Of a DNA stretch of 64,000 bases, positions 1-8,674 are shown in pieces. Under the pieces are notes generated by a model that searched no databases, was not told where the DNA came from, and worked only from the letters and a program-made list of their open reading frames with translations. How positions within the stretch are numbered: the first letter of the stretch is position 1; every line of letters begins with the position of its first letter. Origin of the DNA: Demequina lignilytica (lineage in GTDB: Bacteria > Actinomycetota > Actinomycetes > Actinomycetales > Demequinaceae); assembly GCF_030418305.1 (NCBI RefSeq), contig NZ_JAUHPX010000001.1, positions 1-64,000 of the forward strand, read 5' to 3'. A program made the position numbers and the translations under genes.

Positions 1-66
1 GGGCCCCCCCCCCGGCCCCCCCCGGTCGCGTACACTTGAAGCCGCTCAACATCGTCTGGGAGAACC

Positions 67-312
67 GTGACCATCCTCACCACCATCCTCTGGGTCCTGC
101 TCGTCGTGACCTCGCTGCTGATCATCACCCTCGTGCTCATCCACCGGGGTCGTGGCGGCGGCATCACCGACATGTTCGGTGGCGGCATCGCCTCGGGCAT
201 CCAGTCCTCGGCGGTCGGTGAGAGGAACCTCTCGCGCATCACGTGGGCCACAGGCATCGCCTGGGGCATGATCGTGGTGCTGCTCGGTCTCGTCTCCCGC
301 TTTTCTGTCTAA
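67..312 (+). CDS. secG: SecG, preprotein translocase subunit
   Basis: 81-residue membrane protein with two hydrophobic segments (about residues 2-24 and 58-77) flanking a Gly-rich loop (RGRGGG, FGGG), the standard SecG layout. SecG joins SecYE in the plasma-membrane Sec translocon and helps SecA-driven export. The start is GTG at 67; an ATG at 36 in another frame gives an unrelated product. In many actinobacteria secG follows gap-pgk-tpi and precedes the pentose phosphate cluster, and the same cluster lies just downstream here. rbpA follows after 18 bases and is probably co-transcribed. Confidence 0.93.
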   Translation: MTILTTILWVLLVVTSLLIITLVLIHRGRGGGITDMFGGGIASGIQSSAVGERNLSRITWATGIAWGMIVVLLGLVSRFSV

Positions 313-330
313 CCAACGGAGGTAGATCCC

Positions 331-693
331 ATGGCAGGGGGCAACGCCATCCGAGGCTCGCGCGTCGGCGCAGGGCCCATGGGCGAGGACGAGCGCGGCG
401 AGTCCGCGCCTCGCCAGGTCGTCTCGTACTACTGCGCGCGGGGTCACGTGACCTCGCCCAGCTTCGCCACCGGCGAGGACCAGGAGATCCCGGTCGAGTG
501 GGACTGCCCGCGCTGCGGGCTCCCCGCCGGCCTGGACCAGGCGAACCCGCCTGAGCCCATCCGGAACGAGCCGTACAAGACGCATCTCGCGTATGTGAAG
601 GAGCGTCGCACGGATGAGGAGGGCGCGGCCCTTCTCGACGAGGCGCTCACCTCGCTCCGCGTCCGTCGCGGCGACACCGTCGCCGCGGACTGA
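331..693 (+). CDS. rbpA: RbpA, RNA polymerase-binding protein
   Basis: 120 residues. The basic N-terminal tail (NAIRGSRVGAGPMGEDERG) and the core with C-x-R-G-H and C-P-R-C zinc ligands are typical of actinobacterial RbpA, as is the C-terminal sigma-interaction region (NPPEPIRNEPYKTHLAYVKERR). RbpA binds the beta subunit and the principal sigma factors and stabilises open complexes. A GGAGG Shine-Dalgarno lies 10 bases before the ATG. It sits directly behind secG, and a strong hairpin (707-740) ends the unit. Confidence 0.95.
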   Translation: MAGGNAIRGSRVGAGPMGEDERGESAPRQVVSYYCARGHVTSPSFATGEDQEIPVEWDCPRCGLPAGLDQANPPEPIRNEPYKTHLAYVKERRTDEEGAALLDEALTSLRVRRGDTVAAD

Positions 694-706
694 CCGCACG
701 CGTGCC

Positions 707-740
707 AGGGCCGCGGCTCCCGATCGGGAGCCGCGGCCCT
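707..740 (+). terminator. Hairpin downstream of rbpA
   Basis: A perfect 15-bp inverted repeat (707-721 with 726-740, loop GATC) lies 13 bases after the rbpA stop. It has no T-tract, as is common for actinobacterial terminators. It ends the secG-rbpA unit. Confidence 0.75.
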
Positions 741-820
741 GACGCGTGTCCGGGGACGATGTGGGGATCAGGAATGTTGGGACGCGTCCGGGGGTTGTCC
801 CGGCGACGGAAGGAGCATCC

Positions 821-1102
821 ATGCTGATCGAGATCGAGTACTGCGTGCCCTGCGGCTACCTGCCGCGCGCGACGGAGGCCCAGACGCGCCTGCTGGAGGA
901 GTTCGGCAACGCGATCGACGGCGTCACCCTGAAGACCGGCCGCAAGGGCGTGTTCACGTTCCGCGCGGACGGCGAGGAGATCTACGCGAAGCCCGCAGAG
1001 TTCGACATCGACGGGATCGTCGCGACGGTCCGGGGCCTGCTCCCGGAGCAGCCGGGGGTGCAGGCCGAGGGCCGCGACCTGCTGATGGGCAAGCGTCACT
1101 GA
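821..1102 (+). CDS. SelT/SelW/SelH-family (Rdx) thioredoxin-like protein
   Basis: 93 residues beginning MLIEIEYCVPCGY. The C8-x-x-C11 pair after the first beta strand is the redox motif of the Rdx (SelW-like) fold, and the family length of 75-100 residues matches. The first position of the motif is an ordinary Cys codon, not TGA. The ATG at 821 is chosen because GGAAGGAG lies 5-12 bases upstream; the frame is open further upstream but has no other good start. The protein is presumably a small cytosolic redox protein, but its substrate is unknown. It converges on pgl. Confidence 0.8.
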   Translation: MLIEIEYCVPCGYLPRATEAQTRLLEEFGNAIDGVTLKTGRKGVFTFRADGEEIYAKPAEFDIDGIVATVRGLLPEQPGVQAEGRDLLMGKRH

Positions 1103-1122
1103 CCTCACCCCCACGGACGCTC

Positions 1123-1203
1123 CGCACGGATGTGGTGCTGACACGCCGGTCATCGGCGCCGATCGTGGGTCGGCCGTCGGCGTGTCGCGGAGGGTTCCGT
1201 GCG
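1123..1203. terminator. Nested inverted repeats between convergent genes
   Basis: Three nested dyads lie between the Rdx gene and pgl: 1123-1130 with 1196-1203, 1140-1148 with 1178-1186 (GACACGCCG/CGGCGTGTC), and the palindrome ATCGGCGCCGAT at 1152-1163. The position between convergent genes suggests a bidirectional terminator. There is no T-tract. Confidence 0.45.
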
Positions 1204-1232
1204 TGCTGTCCCGTGGGCGGGCGCCCGGGCCC

Positions 1233-1955
1233 TCAGACCTTCGCGACGGCCTCGGCGTCCACGAGCCACAGGGTCTCGGCTGAGCCTCGCACCGCCGCCG
1301 CGGGCAGCGACAGGTCGCCGTGCAGGGCGCGTGCGACCACGTCGGCCTTCGCGGCGCCCGCGGCCACCACCCACACGCGCTTGGCGCGGCGGATGGACTC
1401 CAGGGACAGCGAGACGCGCGTCGGCGGCGGCTTGGGGGAGTCGTGGACCGGCAGCGCCTCGACGCCGCGCACCTCGTAGCCCGGATGGCCCGGGAACAGC
1501 GAGGCGACGTGACCGTCGGGTCCCATGCCGAGCATCAGGACGTCCCACGCGGGAACGCCCGCGGACGCGATCTGGTCCGCGTAGGCCGTTGCGGCCTCCT
1601 CGACCGAGCCGAACGCGTCCGACGCGCCCATCCGGTGGATGTTCTCCTCGGGCAGCGGCAGGCTCCCCAGCAGCGCCGCCTGGGCCTGCCCCTCGTTGCG
1701 GTCGGGGTCGCCGGCGGGCACGAACCTCTCGTCGCCCCACCAGGCGTGGACCGAGGTCCAGTCGATCTGGCGGGCGAGGGGGGACGCGGCGGCGGACTCG
1801 AGGGTCGCGATGCCCACCGTGCCGCCCGTGAGCACCACGTCGGCGCGGTCCTGCACGGTGAGCGTGTCGATGATCGCGAGCAGCAGACGGGCGGCCGTGG
1901 CCTCGGCGACGGCGCCGGCGTCGGTGTGGACCACCACCCGGGTCGGGGCGGTCAC
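1233..1955 (-). CDS. pgl: 6-phosphogluconolactonase
   Basis: 240 residues. It hydrolyses 6-phosphogluconolactone, the second step of the oxidative pentose phosphate pathway. Family motifs are visible: VLTGGTVG near the N-terminus, WGDERFVP with the NEG motif, and MLGMGPDGHVASLFPGH. The GTG start at 1955 overlaps the opcA stop as GTGA, so it is translationally coupled to opcA. It is the last gene of zwf-opcA-pgl on the minus strand. Confidence 0.94.
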   Translation of the reverse strand: MTAPTRVVVHTDAGAVAEATAARLLLAIIDTLTVQDRADVVLTGGTVGIATLESAAASPLARQIDWTSVHAWWGDERFVPAGDPDRNEGQAQAALLGSLPLPEENIHRMGASDAFGSVEEAATAYADQIASAGVPAWDVLMLGMGPDGHVASLFPGHPGYEVRGVEALPVHDSPKPPPTRVSLSLESIRRAKRVWVVAAGAAKADVVARALHGDLSLPAAAVRGSAETLWLVDAEAVAKV

Positions 1956-2872
1956 AGCGAGACCACCATCTGCCCCGCGAAGGCCTCGAGCACCTCGCCG
2001 TAGACGTCGTCGGAGTCGAGCCTGCGGAGCTCCTCCGCCAGCGTGTCCTCGAGCGACCGCGCCGGAAGCGCGATCACGTGGTCGGGCTGACCGGGCTGCG
2101 AGATGGTCGCGTTGTGGCCGTCCGGACGCGCGATCGAGACGGGCCCGGACGGGGTCTCGAGGATGATGTGCTGCAGGGCGGAGACGGACGCGTCGTAGGT
2201 CGCCTCGATCTCGCAGCCGAGCGTGTGCTTGAGCCAGGCCCCGAGCATGAGGATCGAGGGGCTGTTCATGTCGCCGTGGATCCGCGCGAGCGAGACCTCG
2301 GGCACCCGCACCTGGTCGAGGGCGGAGGCCAGCAGCGCGCGCCAGCGGGTGAGGCGGGCCCACGCGAGGTCGGTGTCGCCCGGCTTGTAGCACTTCGCCA
2401 GGTGGAGGAGCGTGCCGGCGGGGTCGGTCTCGCCCTTGCTGTCCGTGATGCGGCGCTGCGCCATCCGGCCCAGCTCGAGCCGCGACATGTTCTCGGGCAC
2501 GCCTGCGGGCCACCACACCACGATGGGGGCGTCCGGCAGCAGCAGCGGGGTCACGAGCGTGTCGTCGTGGCCGATCTGCTCGCCGCTGGGACGCAGCAGG
2601 ATCACCTCGGAGGCGCCCGCGTCGCCGCCGACGCGGATCTCCGCGTCCAGCCGCGCCTCGGACGCCTCGCCCGGGGCGATCACGATGATCCGGCAGGGGT
2701 GCTCGCGCGAGGCCACGTTCGCGGTGGCGATCGCCTGCTCCGCGTCGGCGCCGGAGGCGTCGATCACGAGGGTCATGACGCGGGCGAGCGTGATCACGCC
2801 GCCCTCCTTGCGGGACTCCACGAGCGCCTTGTTGATCGCGCCGGTGGTGGTGTCGGGCATCTCGATGATCAT
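1952..2872 (-). CDS. opcA: OpcA, glucose-6-phosphate dehydrogenase assembly protein
   Basis: 306 residues starting MIIEMPDTTTGAINKALVE, the usual actinobacterial OpcA N-terminus, with VVWWPAGVPENMS in the middle. In actinobacteria and cyanobacteria OpcA is needed for activity of G6P dehydrogenase. It overlaps zwf upstream (ATGA at 2869-2872) and pgl downstream (GTGA), which makes a three-gene coupled operon. Confidence 0.94.
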   Translation of the reverse strand: MIIEMPDTTTGAINKALVESRKEGGVITLARVMTLVIDASGADAEQAIATANVASREHPCRIIVIAPGEASEARLDAEIRVGGDAGASEVILLRPSGEQIGHDDTLVTPLLLPDAPIVVWWPAGVPENMSRLELGRMAQRRITDSKGETDPAGTLLHLAKCYKPGDTDLAWARLTRWRALLASALDQVRVPEVSLARIHGDMNSPSILMLGAWLKHTLGCEIEATYDASVSALQHIILETPSGPVSIARPDGHNATISQPGQPDHVIALPARSLEDTLAEELRRLDSDDVYGEVLEAFAGQMVVSL

Positions 2873-4386
2873 GGGCGCCTCCAGGCACGTCCGTCACGGG
2901 CCATCATCTGGTCGGAGCCCGCGGGGCCCCACGTGCCGGAGCGGTACTGCTCCGGCTGGCCCTGGGTCTCCCAGAAGTCGGTGATCGGGTCGAGGATCTT
3001 CCAGGAGAGAGCGACCTCCTCCTGGCGGGGGAACAGCGGCGGGTCGCCCAGCAGCACGTCGAGGATCAGGCGCTCGTACGCCTCTGGCGAGCTCTCGGTG
3101 AAGGCGTTGCCGTACGCGAAGTCCATGGTGACGTCGCGCACCTCCATGGTGGTGCCGGGGACCTTCGAGCCGAAGCGCAGCGTCACGCCCTCGTCGGGCT
3201 GCACGCGGATCACGAGCGCGTTCGAGCCGGTGTCGCCGCCGGAGATCTCCTGGAAGTAGGGCGACGGCGCCTTCTTGAAGACCAGCGCGATCTCGGTGAC
3301 GCGGCGGCCCAGCCGCTTGCCCGCCCGCAGGTAGAACGGCGTGCCGGCCCATCGGCGGTTCGGCACCTCGAGCTTGATGGCGGCATAGGTCTCGGTGATG
3401 GAGTCGGGGGAGATGCCGTCCTCGTCGAGGAAGCCGCCCACCTGCTCGCCGCCGCGCCAGCCGGCCGCGTACTGACCGCGCGCGGTGCCCTCGCCGAGGT
3501 CCTCGGGGAGCACCGTGGAGCGCAGCACCTTCTCCTTCTCCATGCGCAGGTCGTCGGCCTCGAAGGAGGCGGGCTCCTCCATGGCGGTGAGGGCGAAGAG
3601 CTGGAGAAGGTGGTTCTGGATCACGTCGCGGGCGGTGCCGATGCCGTCGAAGTAGCCGGCGCGCGAGCCGATGCCGATGTCCTCGGCCATGGTGATCTGC
3701 ACGTGGTCGACGTACTGGGCGTTCCAGATGGGCTCGAACAGCTGGTTCGCGAAGCGCAGCGCGAGCAGGTTCTGGACCGTCTCCTTGCCCAGGTAGTGGT
3801 CGATGCGGAACACCGAGTCGGGCGGGAACACGTCGGAGACCACGGCGTCGAGCCGCTCCGCCGACTCGAGGTCGTGCCCGAACGGCTTCTCGATCACCAC
3901 CCGGCGCCAGGTGTCCTCCTTGGGCGCGGACAGCCCGGACTCGCGCAGCTGCGTGACCACCTGGGGGAAGGCCGACGGCGGGATCGAGAGGTAGAACGCG
4001 TGGTTGCCCCCGGTACCCCGCTCACGGTCGAGGTCCTCGACCGTCTGGCGCAGCCGCTGGAACGCCTCGGGGTCGTCGAAGGTGCCCTGCACGAAGCGGA
4101 TGCCCTCGGCGAGCTGCTGCCACGTCTCCTCGCGGAAGGGCGTGCGGGCGTGCTTCTTGACGGAGTCGTGCACCACCTGCGCGAAGTCCTGCTCGTCCCA
4201 GTCGCGGCGGGCGAAGCCGGTGAGGGCGAAGGCGGGCGGCAGGAGGCCGCGGTTGGCGAGGTCGTAGACCGCCGGCATCAGCTTCTTGCGGGCCAGGTCG
4301 CCGGTGACGCCGAACATGACGAGGCCGCAGGAGCCCGCGATGCGGGGAAGCCGGCGATCCCGGGGATCGCGCAACGGATTGTTCAC
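2869..4386 (-). CDS. zwf: Glucose-6-phosphate 1-dehydrogenase
   Basis: 505 residues from the GTG at 4386. An in-frame ATG at 4440 would add 18 residues, but the GTG has a good GGGAAGG site 7-13 bases upstream and starts right at the conserved NPLRDPRDRRLPRIAG segment. The NADP-binding GVTGDLARKKL motif, the active-site RIDHYLGKE and EKPFG motifs are present. It makes 6-phosphogluconolactone and NADPH. The tkt terminator lies immediately upstream, so zwf-opcA-pgl probably has its own promoter. Confidence 0.95.
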   Translation of the reverse strand: MNNPLRDPRDRRLPRIAGSCGLVMFGVTGDLARKKLMPAVYDLANRGLLPPAFALTGFARRDWDEQDFAQVVHDSVKKHARTPFREETWQQLAEGIRFVQGTFDDPEAFQRLRQTVEDLDRERGTGGNHAFYLSIPPSAFPQVVTQLRESGLSAPKEDTWRRVVIEKPFGHDLESAERLDAVVSDVFPPDSVFRIDHYLGKETVQNLLALRFANQLFEPIWNAQYVDHVQITMAEDIGIGSRAGYFDGIGTARDVIQNHLLQLFALTAMEEPASFEADDLRMEKEKVLRSTVLPEDLGEGTARGQYAAGWRGGEQVGGFLDEDGISPDSITETYAAIKLEVPNRRWAGTPFYLRAGKRLGRRVTEIALVFKKAPSPYFQEISGGDTGSNALVIRVQPDEGVTLRFGSKVPGTTMEVRDVTMDFAYGNAFTESSPEAYERLILDVLLGDPPLFPRQEEVALSWKILDPITDFWETQGQPEQYRSGTWGPAGSDQMMARDGRAWRRP

Positions 4387-4470
4387 AGTGGGACCTTCCC
4401 TGGGGGACGAGGAGAGGGGTCGCGACAGCGCTCGGTCCATCCTACGGCGCGGCCGACCGTCGCCGGGACG

Positions 4471-4504
4471 CAGGAAGGGGGCCCCGCGAGGGACCCCCTT
4501 CCTG
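4471..4504 (-). terminator. Terminator after tkt
   Basis: An 11-bp perfect stem (4471-4481 with 4494-4504, CAGGAAGGGGG/CCCCCTTCCTG) with a 12-base loop starts 17 bases beyond the tkt stop on the minus strand. Confidence 0.7.
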
Positions 4505-4521
4505 GGACGATGCGGGGCGTC

Positions 4522-6585
4522 TCAGCCCGCGGCGGCGATGCTCTCGCGTGCCTGGGCCGCGACGTTCTCCGCGGTGAAGCCGTACTTCTTGAGCAGCAGG
4601 CCGCCCGCGGCGGACTCGCCGAAGTGGTCGACGCCGACGACGCGACCGGCATCGCCGACGACCTCGCGCCAGCCCAGCGGGGAGCCCGCCTCGACCGACA
4701 CGCGGGCCTTGAGCCCGGCGGGGATGACCGACTCGCGGTACTCCGCGGTCTGGCGAGCGAAGCGCTCGAGCGACGGCGCGGAGACCACGCGGGCCTTGAC
4801 GCCGTCGGCCGCGAGCAGGTCGCGCGCGCCGAGCGCCACCGCGACCTCGGAGCCGGTGGCGATGAGCACCACGTCGGCGTCCTCGTGCCCGCCCGCGAGG
4901 ACGTAGGCGCCCTTGTCGACGCCGTCCGCGGAGGTGCCCTCGAGCACCGGGAGGTTCTGGCGCGACAGGATGATCGCCGAGGGGCGGTCGGTCGTCTCGA
5001 GGATCGCCTTCCACGCGAAGGCGGTCTCGTTGGCGTCCGCGGGGCGGATCACGTCGAGGCCCGGGATCGCGCGCAGGGTGGCGACGTGCTCGATCGGCTG
5101 GTGCGTGGGGCCGTCCTCTCCCAGGCCCACCGAGTCGTGGGTCCACACGAACGTGGTCGGGATCTGCATCAGCGCGGCGAGGCGGACCGCGGGGCGCATG
5201 TAGTCGGAGAACACCAGGAAGGTGCCGCCGTAGGTGCGCGTGAGGCCGTGCAGCGTGATGCCGTTGAGGATGGTGCCCATGCCGAACTCGCGGATGCCGA
5301 AGTGCAGCGTGCGGCCGTACCACTGGCCGTCCGGGAACGAGTGCGTGGAGCGGCGGGGCGGGAGGAACGAGGGCTCGCCGTCCATGGTGGTGTTGTTCGA
5401 GCCCGCGAGGTCGGCGGAGCCTCCCCAGAGCTCGGGCAGCACGGGCGCGAGGGCGGTCAGCACCTTGCCGGACGCCGAGCGGGTCGCGACGGAGGCGCCC
5501 GGCTCGAACGCGGGCAGCGCGGTCTCCCATCCCTCGGGAAGCTCGCGGTTCACGAGGCGGGCGAGGAGGGCGGCGCGCTCGGGGTTCTCGGCCTCCCAGC
5601 GCGAGAAGCCGGCGTTCCACTCGGAGTGGGCCGCCTGGCCGCGCTCCTTGACCTGCTGCATGTGGGCGAGGATCTCGGGCTCGACGACGAAGGACTGCTC
5701 CGGGTCGAAGCCGAGCACCTCCTTGAGGCCCGCCACCTCGGCGGCGCCCAGCGCGGAGCCGTGGACCCCGCCCGAGTTCTGCTTGGTGGGCGAGGGCCAG
5801 CCGATGATGGTCGACAGCCGGATGAACGAGGGCTTGCCGGTCTCGGCCTTGGCGGCCTCGATGGCCGCGTAGAGAGCCTCGGGGTCCTCCTGGTAGCCGT
5901 CCTCGGTGATCCAGTTCACGTGCTGGGTGTGCCAGCCGTAGGCCTCGTAGCGTGCGACGACGTCCTCGGTGAAGGAGATGTCGGTCTCGTGCTCGATCGA
6001 GATGCGGTTGTCGTCCCAGATCACGACCAGGTTGCCGAGCTCCTGGGTGCCCGCGAGGGCCGATGCCTCGTGCGAGACGCCCTCCTGGAGGTCACCGTCG
6101 CCCGCGATCACGTAGACGAAGTGGTCGAACGGCGACTCGCCGGGGGCGGCGTCGGGGTCGAGCAGGCCGCGCTCGCGACGGGCGGCCATGGCCATGCCGA
6201 CCGAGGATGCGATGCCGGTGCCCAGCGGGCCGGTGGTGATCTCGACGCCGTCGGTGTGGCCGTACTCGGGGTGGCCGGGGGTGAGCGAGTTCTCGGTGCG
6301 CAGCGCCTTGAGGTCGTCGAGCGACAGCTGGTAGCCGGACGCGAACAGCTGCAGGTAGAGCGTCAGCGACGAGTGGCCGGCGGACAGGACGAACCGGTCG
6401 CGGCCCAGCCAGTGCGAGTCGGACGGGTCGTGCCGCATCACGTTCTGGAACAGCAGGTACGCGGCGGGCGCGAGCGAGATCGCGGTGCCGGGGTGGCCGT
6501 TTCCGACCTTCTCCACGGCGTCGGCGGCGAGGACTCGGAGGGTGTCGACCGCGCGGCGGTCGGCATCGGTCCAATTGATGGTCAC
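4522..6585 (-). CDS. tkt: Transketolase
   Basis: 687 residues, full length. The thiamine diphosphate motif GDGDLQEG...WDDN is present, along with the N-terminal NGHPGTAISLAP and the catalytic HTDGVE / FGIREFGMG segments of transketolases. It transfers two-carbon units in the non-oxidative pentose phosphate pathway. It is transcribed away from ctaB and is separated from zwf by a terminator and about 130 bases. In related genomes tal and usually pgi lie between tkt and zwf; neither is here. Confidence 0.96.
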   Translation of the reverse strand: MTINWTDADRRAVDTLRVLAADAVEKVGNGHPGTAISLAPAAYLLFQNVMRHDPSDSHWLGRDRFVLSAGHSSLTLYLQLFASGYQLSLDDLKALRTENSLTPGHPEYGHTDGVEITTGPLGTGIASSVGMAMAARRERGLLDPDAAPGESPFDHFVYVIAGDGDLQEGVSHEASALAGTQELGNLVVIWDDNRISIEHETDISFTEDVVARYEAYGWHTQHVNWITEDGYQEDPEALYAAIEAAKAETGKPSFIRLSTIIGWPSPTKQNSGGVHGSALGAAEVAGLKEVLGFDPEQSFVVEPEILAHMQQVKERGQAAHSEWNAGFSRWEAENPERAALLARLVNRELPEGWETALPAFEPGASVATRSASGKVLTALAPVLPELWGGSADLAGSNNTTMDGEPSFLPPRRSTHSFPDGQWYGRTLHFGIREFGMGTILNGITLHGLTRTYGGTFLVFSDYMRPAVRLAALMQIPTTFVWTHDSVGLGEDGPTHQPIEHVATLRAIPGLDVIRPADANETAFAWKAILETTDRPSAIILSRQNLPVLEGTSADGVDKGAYVLAGGHEDADVVLIATGSEVAVALGARDLLAADGVKARVVSAPSLERFARQTAEYRESVIPAGLKARVSVEAGSPLGWREVVGDAGRVVGVDHFGESAAGGLLLKKYGFTAENVAAQARESIAAAG

Positions 6586-6667
6586 AGGGGTCTCCCTTGA
6601 CGTGGCTCGGGGTGGCTGACGGGGCCAGCCTACCCGGGTCGCGCCCGTGAGGCGCGCCGTTTGTCGA

Positions 6668-6695
6668 GCGTTAACATTCCGACACCCGGATGCAA
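6668..6695 (-). promoter_or_regulatory. Possible tkt promoter
   Basis: On the minus strand TTGCAT (6690-6695) and TAACGC (6668-6673) are 16 bases apart, about 80 bases upstream of tkt. The region is noticeably more AT-rich than its surroundings. The -10 match is only moderate. Confidence 0.35.
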
Positions 6696-6753
6696 CCGCT
6701 TCCGGTCGGCGCGGGCTGCGGGCGAGGCGGGCGGGGAGGACCTAGGTCACGGC

Positions 6754-6766
6754 TAGACTGTGCTCA
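6754..6766 (+). promoter_or_regulatory. -10 box of ctaB, probable leaderless start
   Basis: TAGACT occupies 6754-6759, exactly 7 bases before the ATG at 6766, so transcription should begin at or next to the start codon. No Shine-Dalgarno is present. Confidence 0.55.
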
Positions 6767-7722
6767 TGCCGTCCGTCGCCACCGAGGCCCATGCGCCCGT
6801 GCCCGCGCTGACCGGACGCGCGACGGCGATGCGCCGGCTGAAGGCGTACGTCGCCCTCACCAAGCCGCGGATCATCGAGCTGCTGCTCGTCACGACGGTG
6901 CCCACCATGGTGCTGGCGGCCGACGGGTGGCCGTCGCTCGGGCTGCTGCTCGGCACCCTCGTGGGCGGCGCGCTGTCCGCGGGCGGCGCCAACGCGTTCA
7001 ACAGCTACCTCGACCGCGACATCGACGCGGTGATGAAGCGCACGAGCCGCCGACCGCTGGTGACGGGGGAGGTGAGCCCGCGCGCCGCGCTCGTCTTCGC
7101 GTGGACGCTCTCGGTGGTCTCGACGCTGTGGTTCTGGCTCGTGGTCGGATCCCCGCTCGCCGCGGTGCTCTCGGTGCTCGCGATCGTCGGTTACGTCGTG
7201 GTCTACACGATGCTGCTCAAGCGCCGCACCGCGCAGAACATCGTCTGGGGAGGCGCCGCGGGCTGCATGCCGGTGCTGATCGGCTGGGCCGCCGTCACGC
7301 AGTCGCTGTCGTGGACGCCGGTGCTGCTGTTCCTCATCATCTTCTTCTGGACGCCGCCGCACTACTGGCCGCTGTCGATGAAGTTCAAGGGCGACTACGA
7401 GAACGCCCGCGTGCCGATGCTCCCGGTGATCGCGCCCACCCGCAAGGTCGCGTTCGAGATGATCGCGTACGCGATCGCCATGGTGGCGACCACCGTCGCC
7501 CTCGCCTGGGTCGCGGACATGACGTGGATCTACCTGGGCGTCGCCGCCGCGGCGGGCGCCTGGTTCCTCTGGGGGACCGTGTCGCTCTACCGCCGCGCCC
7601 GCTCCGGCGCCGACCGGCTCAAGGAGATGCGCCTCTTCCACGCGTCGATCACGTACCTGACGCTCGTCTTCGCCGCCATCCTCGTGGATCCGTTCATCAC
7701 CGACGTGCTCTCGGTCCGCTGA
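6766..7722 (+). CDS. ctaB: Protoheme IX farnesyltransferase (heme O synthase)
   Basis: 318 residues with about nine membrane segments. The prenyltransferase Asp-rich motif [14 protein letters not shown] and the second loop containing [17 protein letters not shown] are both present. It attaches farnesyl to heme B in the membrane to make heme O for cytochrome oxidase. A position divergent from tkt is common in actinobacteria. The ATG at 6766 is preferred to the GTG at 6760 because of the -10 spacing. xerD begins two bases after the stop. Confidence 0.93.
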   Translation: MPSVATEAHAPVPALTGRATAMRRLKAYVALTKPRIIELLLVTTVPTMVLAADGWPSLGLLLGTLVGGALSAGGANAFNSYLDRDIDAVMKRTSRRPLVTGEVSPRAALVFAWTLSVVSTLWFWLVVGSPLAAVLSVLAIVGYVVVYTMLLKRRTAQNIVWGGAAGCMPVLIGWAAVTQSLSWTPVLLFLIIFFWTPPHYWPLSMKFKGDYENARVPMLPVIAPTRKVAFEMIAYAIAMVATTVALAWVADMTWIYLGVAAAAGAWFLWGTVSLYRRARSGADRLKEMRLFHASITYLTLVFAAILVDPFITDVLSVR

Positions 7723-7723
7723 C

Positions 7724-8641
7724 ATGCTCGGGCGGCAGCGCGACGCCTACCTGGCGCACGTCACCGTCGAGCGCGGGCTCAGCACCAACACGGTCGCGGC
7801 GTACCGCCGCGACCTGGACCGCTACGCGGCCTTCCTCGACAGCCGCGGGGTCGACGACCTCGCCCGGGCCACCGCCTCCGACGTCGCCGCGTTCGCCGAG
7901 GCGATCGGCACCGGCTCCGACGGCCGTCGCGCGCTGGCGCCCGCATCGTCCTCCCGGACGGTGATCGCCGTGCGCGGATGGCACCGCTTCGCGGTGCTCG
8001 AGGGGTGGACGCAGCAGGACCCCGCCGCGGGGGTGAAGCCGCGCGCGGTGCCGAAGCGGCTCCCCAAGGCCATCTCGACCGACCAGATCGGGGCGATCCT
8101 GGACGCCGCCGGCACCGGCGAGGGCGTGGCGCCGCTGCGTGATCGGGCGCTGCTCGAGCTGGTCTACGCGACGGGCGCGCGCATCTCCGAGGCCGTCGGC
8201 CTCGACGTCGACGACGTGGTCCTCGAGCCCGGCGAGGAGAGCGTGCTGCTGCGCGGCAAGGGCCGCAAGGAGCGCATCGTCCCGCTGGGCGGCTACGCCG
8301 CACGCGAGATCGGGGCCTACCTGGTGCGCGCGCGGGCGCCGCTCGCGCAGGCCGGGCGAGGGACCCCCGCGCTGTTCCTGAACGCGCGCGGCGGGCGCCT
8401 GTCGCGCCAGTCGGCCTGGACCATCCTGCGTGCCGCGGCCGAGCGCGCGGGGGTCGAGGGAGTGTCGCCGCACACGCTCCGCCACTCGTTCGCGACGCAC
8501 CTGCTGTCCGGCGGTGCCGACGTCAGGGTCGTGCAGGAGCTGCTCGGCCACGCCTCCGTGACCACCACCCAGATCTACACGCTGGTCACCCGCGACAGCC
8601 TCCGCGAGGTCTACGCGGCGACCCACCCGCGCGCCCGCTGA
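7724..8641 (+). CDS. xerD: Site-specific tyrosine recombinase XerD
   Basis: 305 residues, normal for XerD. It has the N-terminal SAM-like core-binding domain (about 1-95) and a catalytic domain with Arg in GARISE, Lys in GKGRKER, His/Arg in HTLRH, His in LLGH and the nucleophile Tyr285 in QIYT. With XerC it resolves chromosome dimers at dif. It follows ctaB closely and precedes parA-scpAB, a common actinobacterial order (xerD-parA-scpA-scpB). Confidence 0.93.
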   Translation: MLGRQRDAYLAHVTVERGLSTNTVAAYRRDLDRYAAFLDSRGVDDLARATASDVAAFAEAIGTGSDGRRALAPASSSRTVIAVRGWHRFAVLEGWTQQDPAAGVKPRAVPKRLPKAISTDQIGAILDAAGTGEGVAPLRDRALLELVYATGARISEAVGLDVDDVVLEPGEESVLLRGKGRKERIVPLGGYAAREIGAYLVRARAPLAQAGRGTPALFLNARGGRLSRQSAWTILRAAAERAGVEGVSPHTLRHSFATHLLSGGADVRVVQELLGHASVTTTQIYTLVTRDSLREVYAATHPRAR

Positions 8642-8661
8642 GCGGTCGCTACCAGCGGCGG

Positions 8662-8674
8662 TAAGGTTGGCGCG
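8662..8674 (+). promoter_or_regulatory. -10 box of parA, probable leaderless start
   Basis: TAAGGT at 8662-8667 ends 6 bases before the GTG at 8674, the same spacing as at ctaB. No ribosome binding site is visible. Confidence 0.5.

Noticed and set aside
1233..2897. Single 554-residue protein covering pgl and more
   Set aside because: The N-terminal half is the opcA region read in the wrong frame; pgl begins at the GTG overlapping the opcA stop.
3610..6600. 996-codon open frame on the plus strand
   Set aside because: It is antisense to zwf and tkt, whose protein motifs are unmistakable; long antisense frames arise from high GC at third positions.
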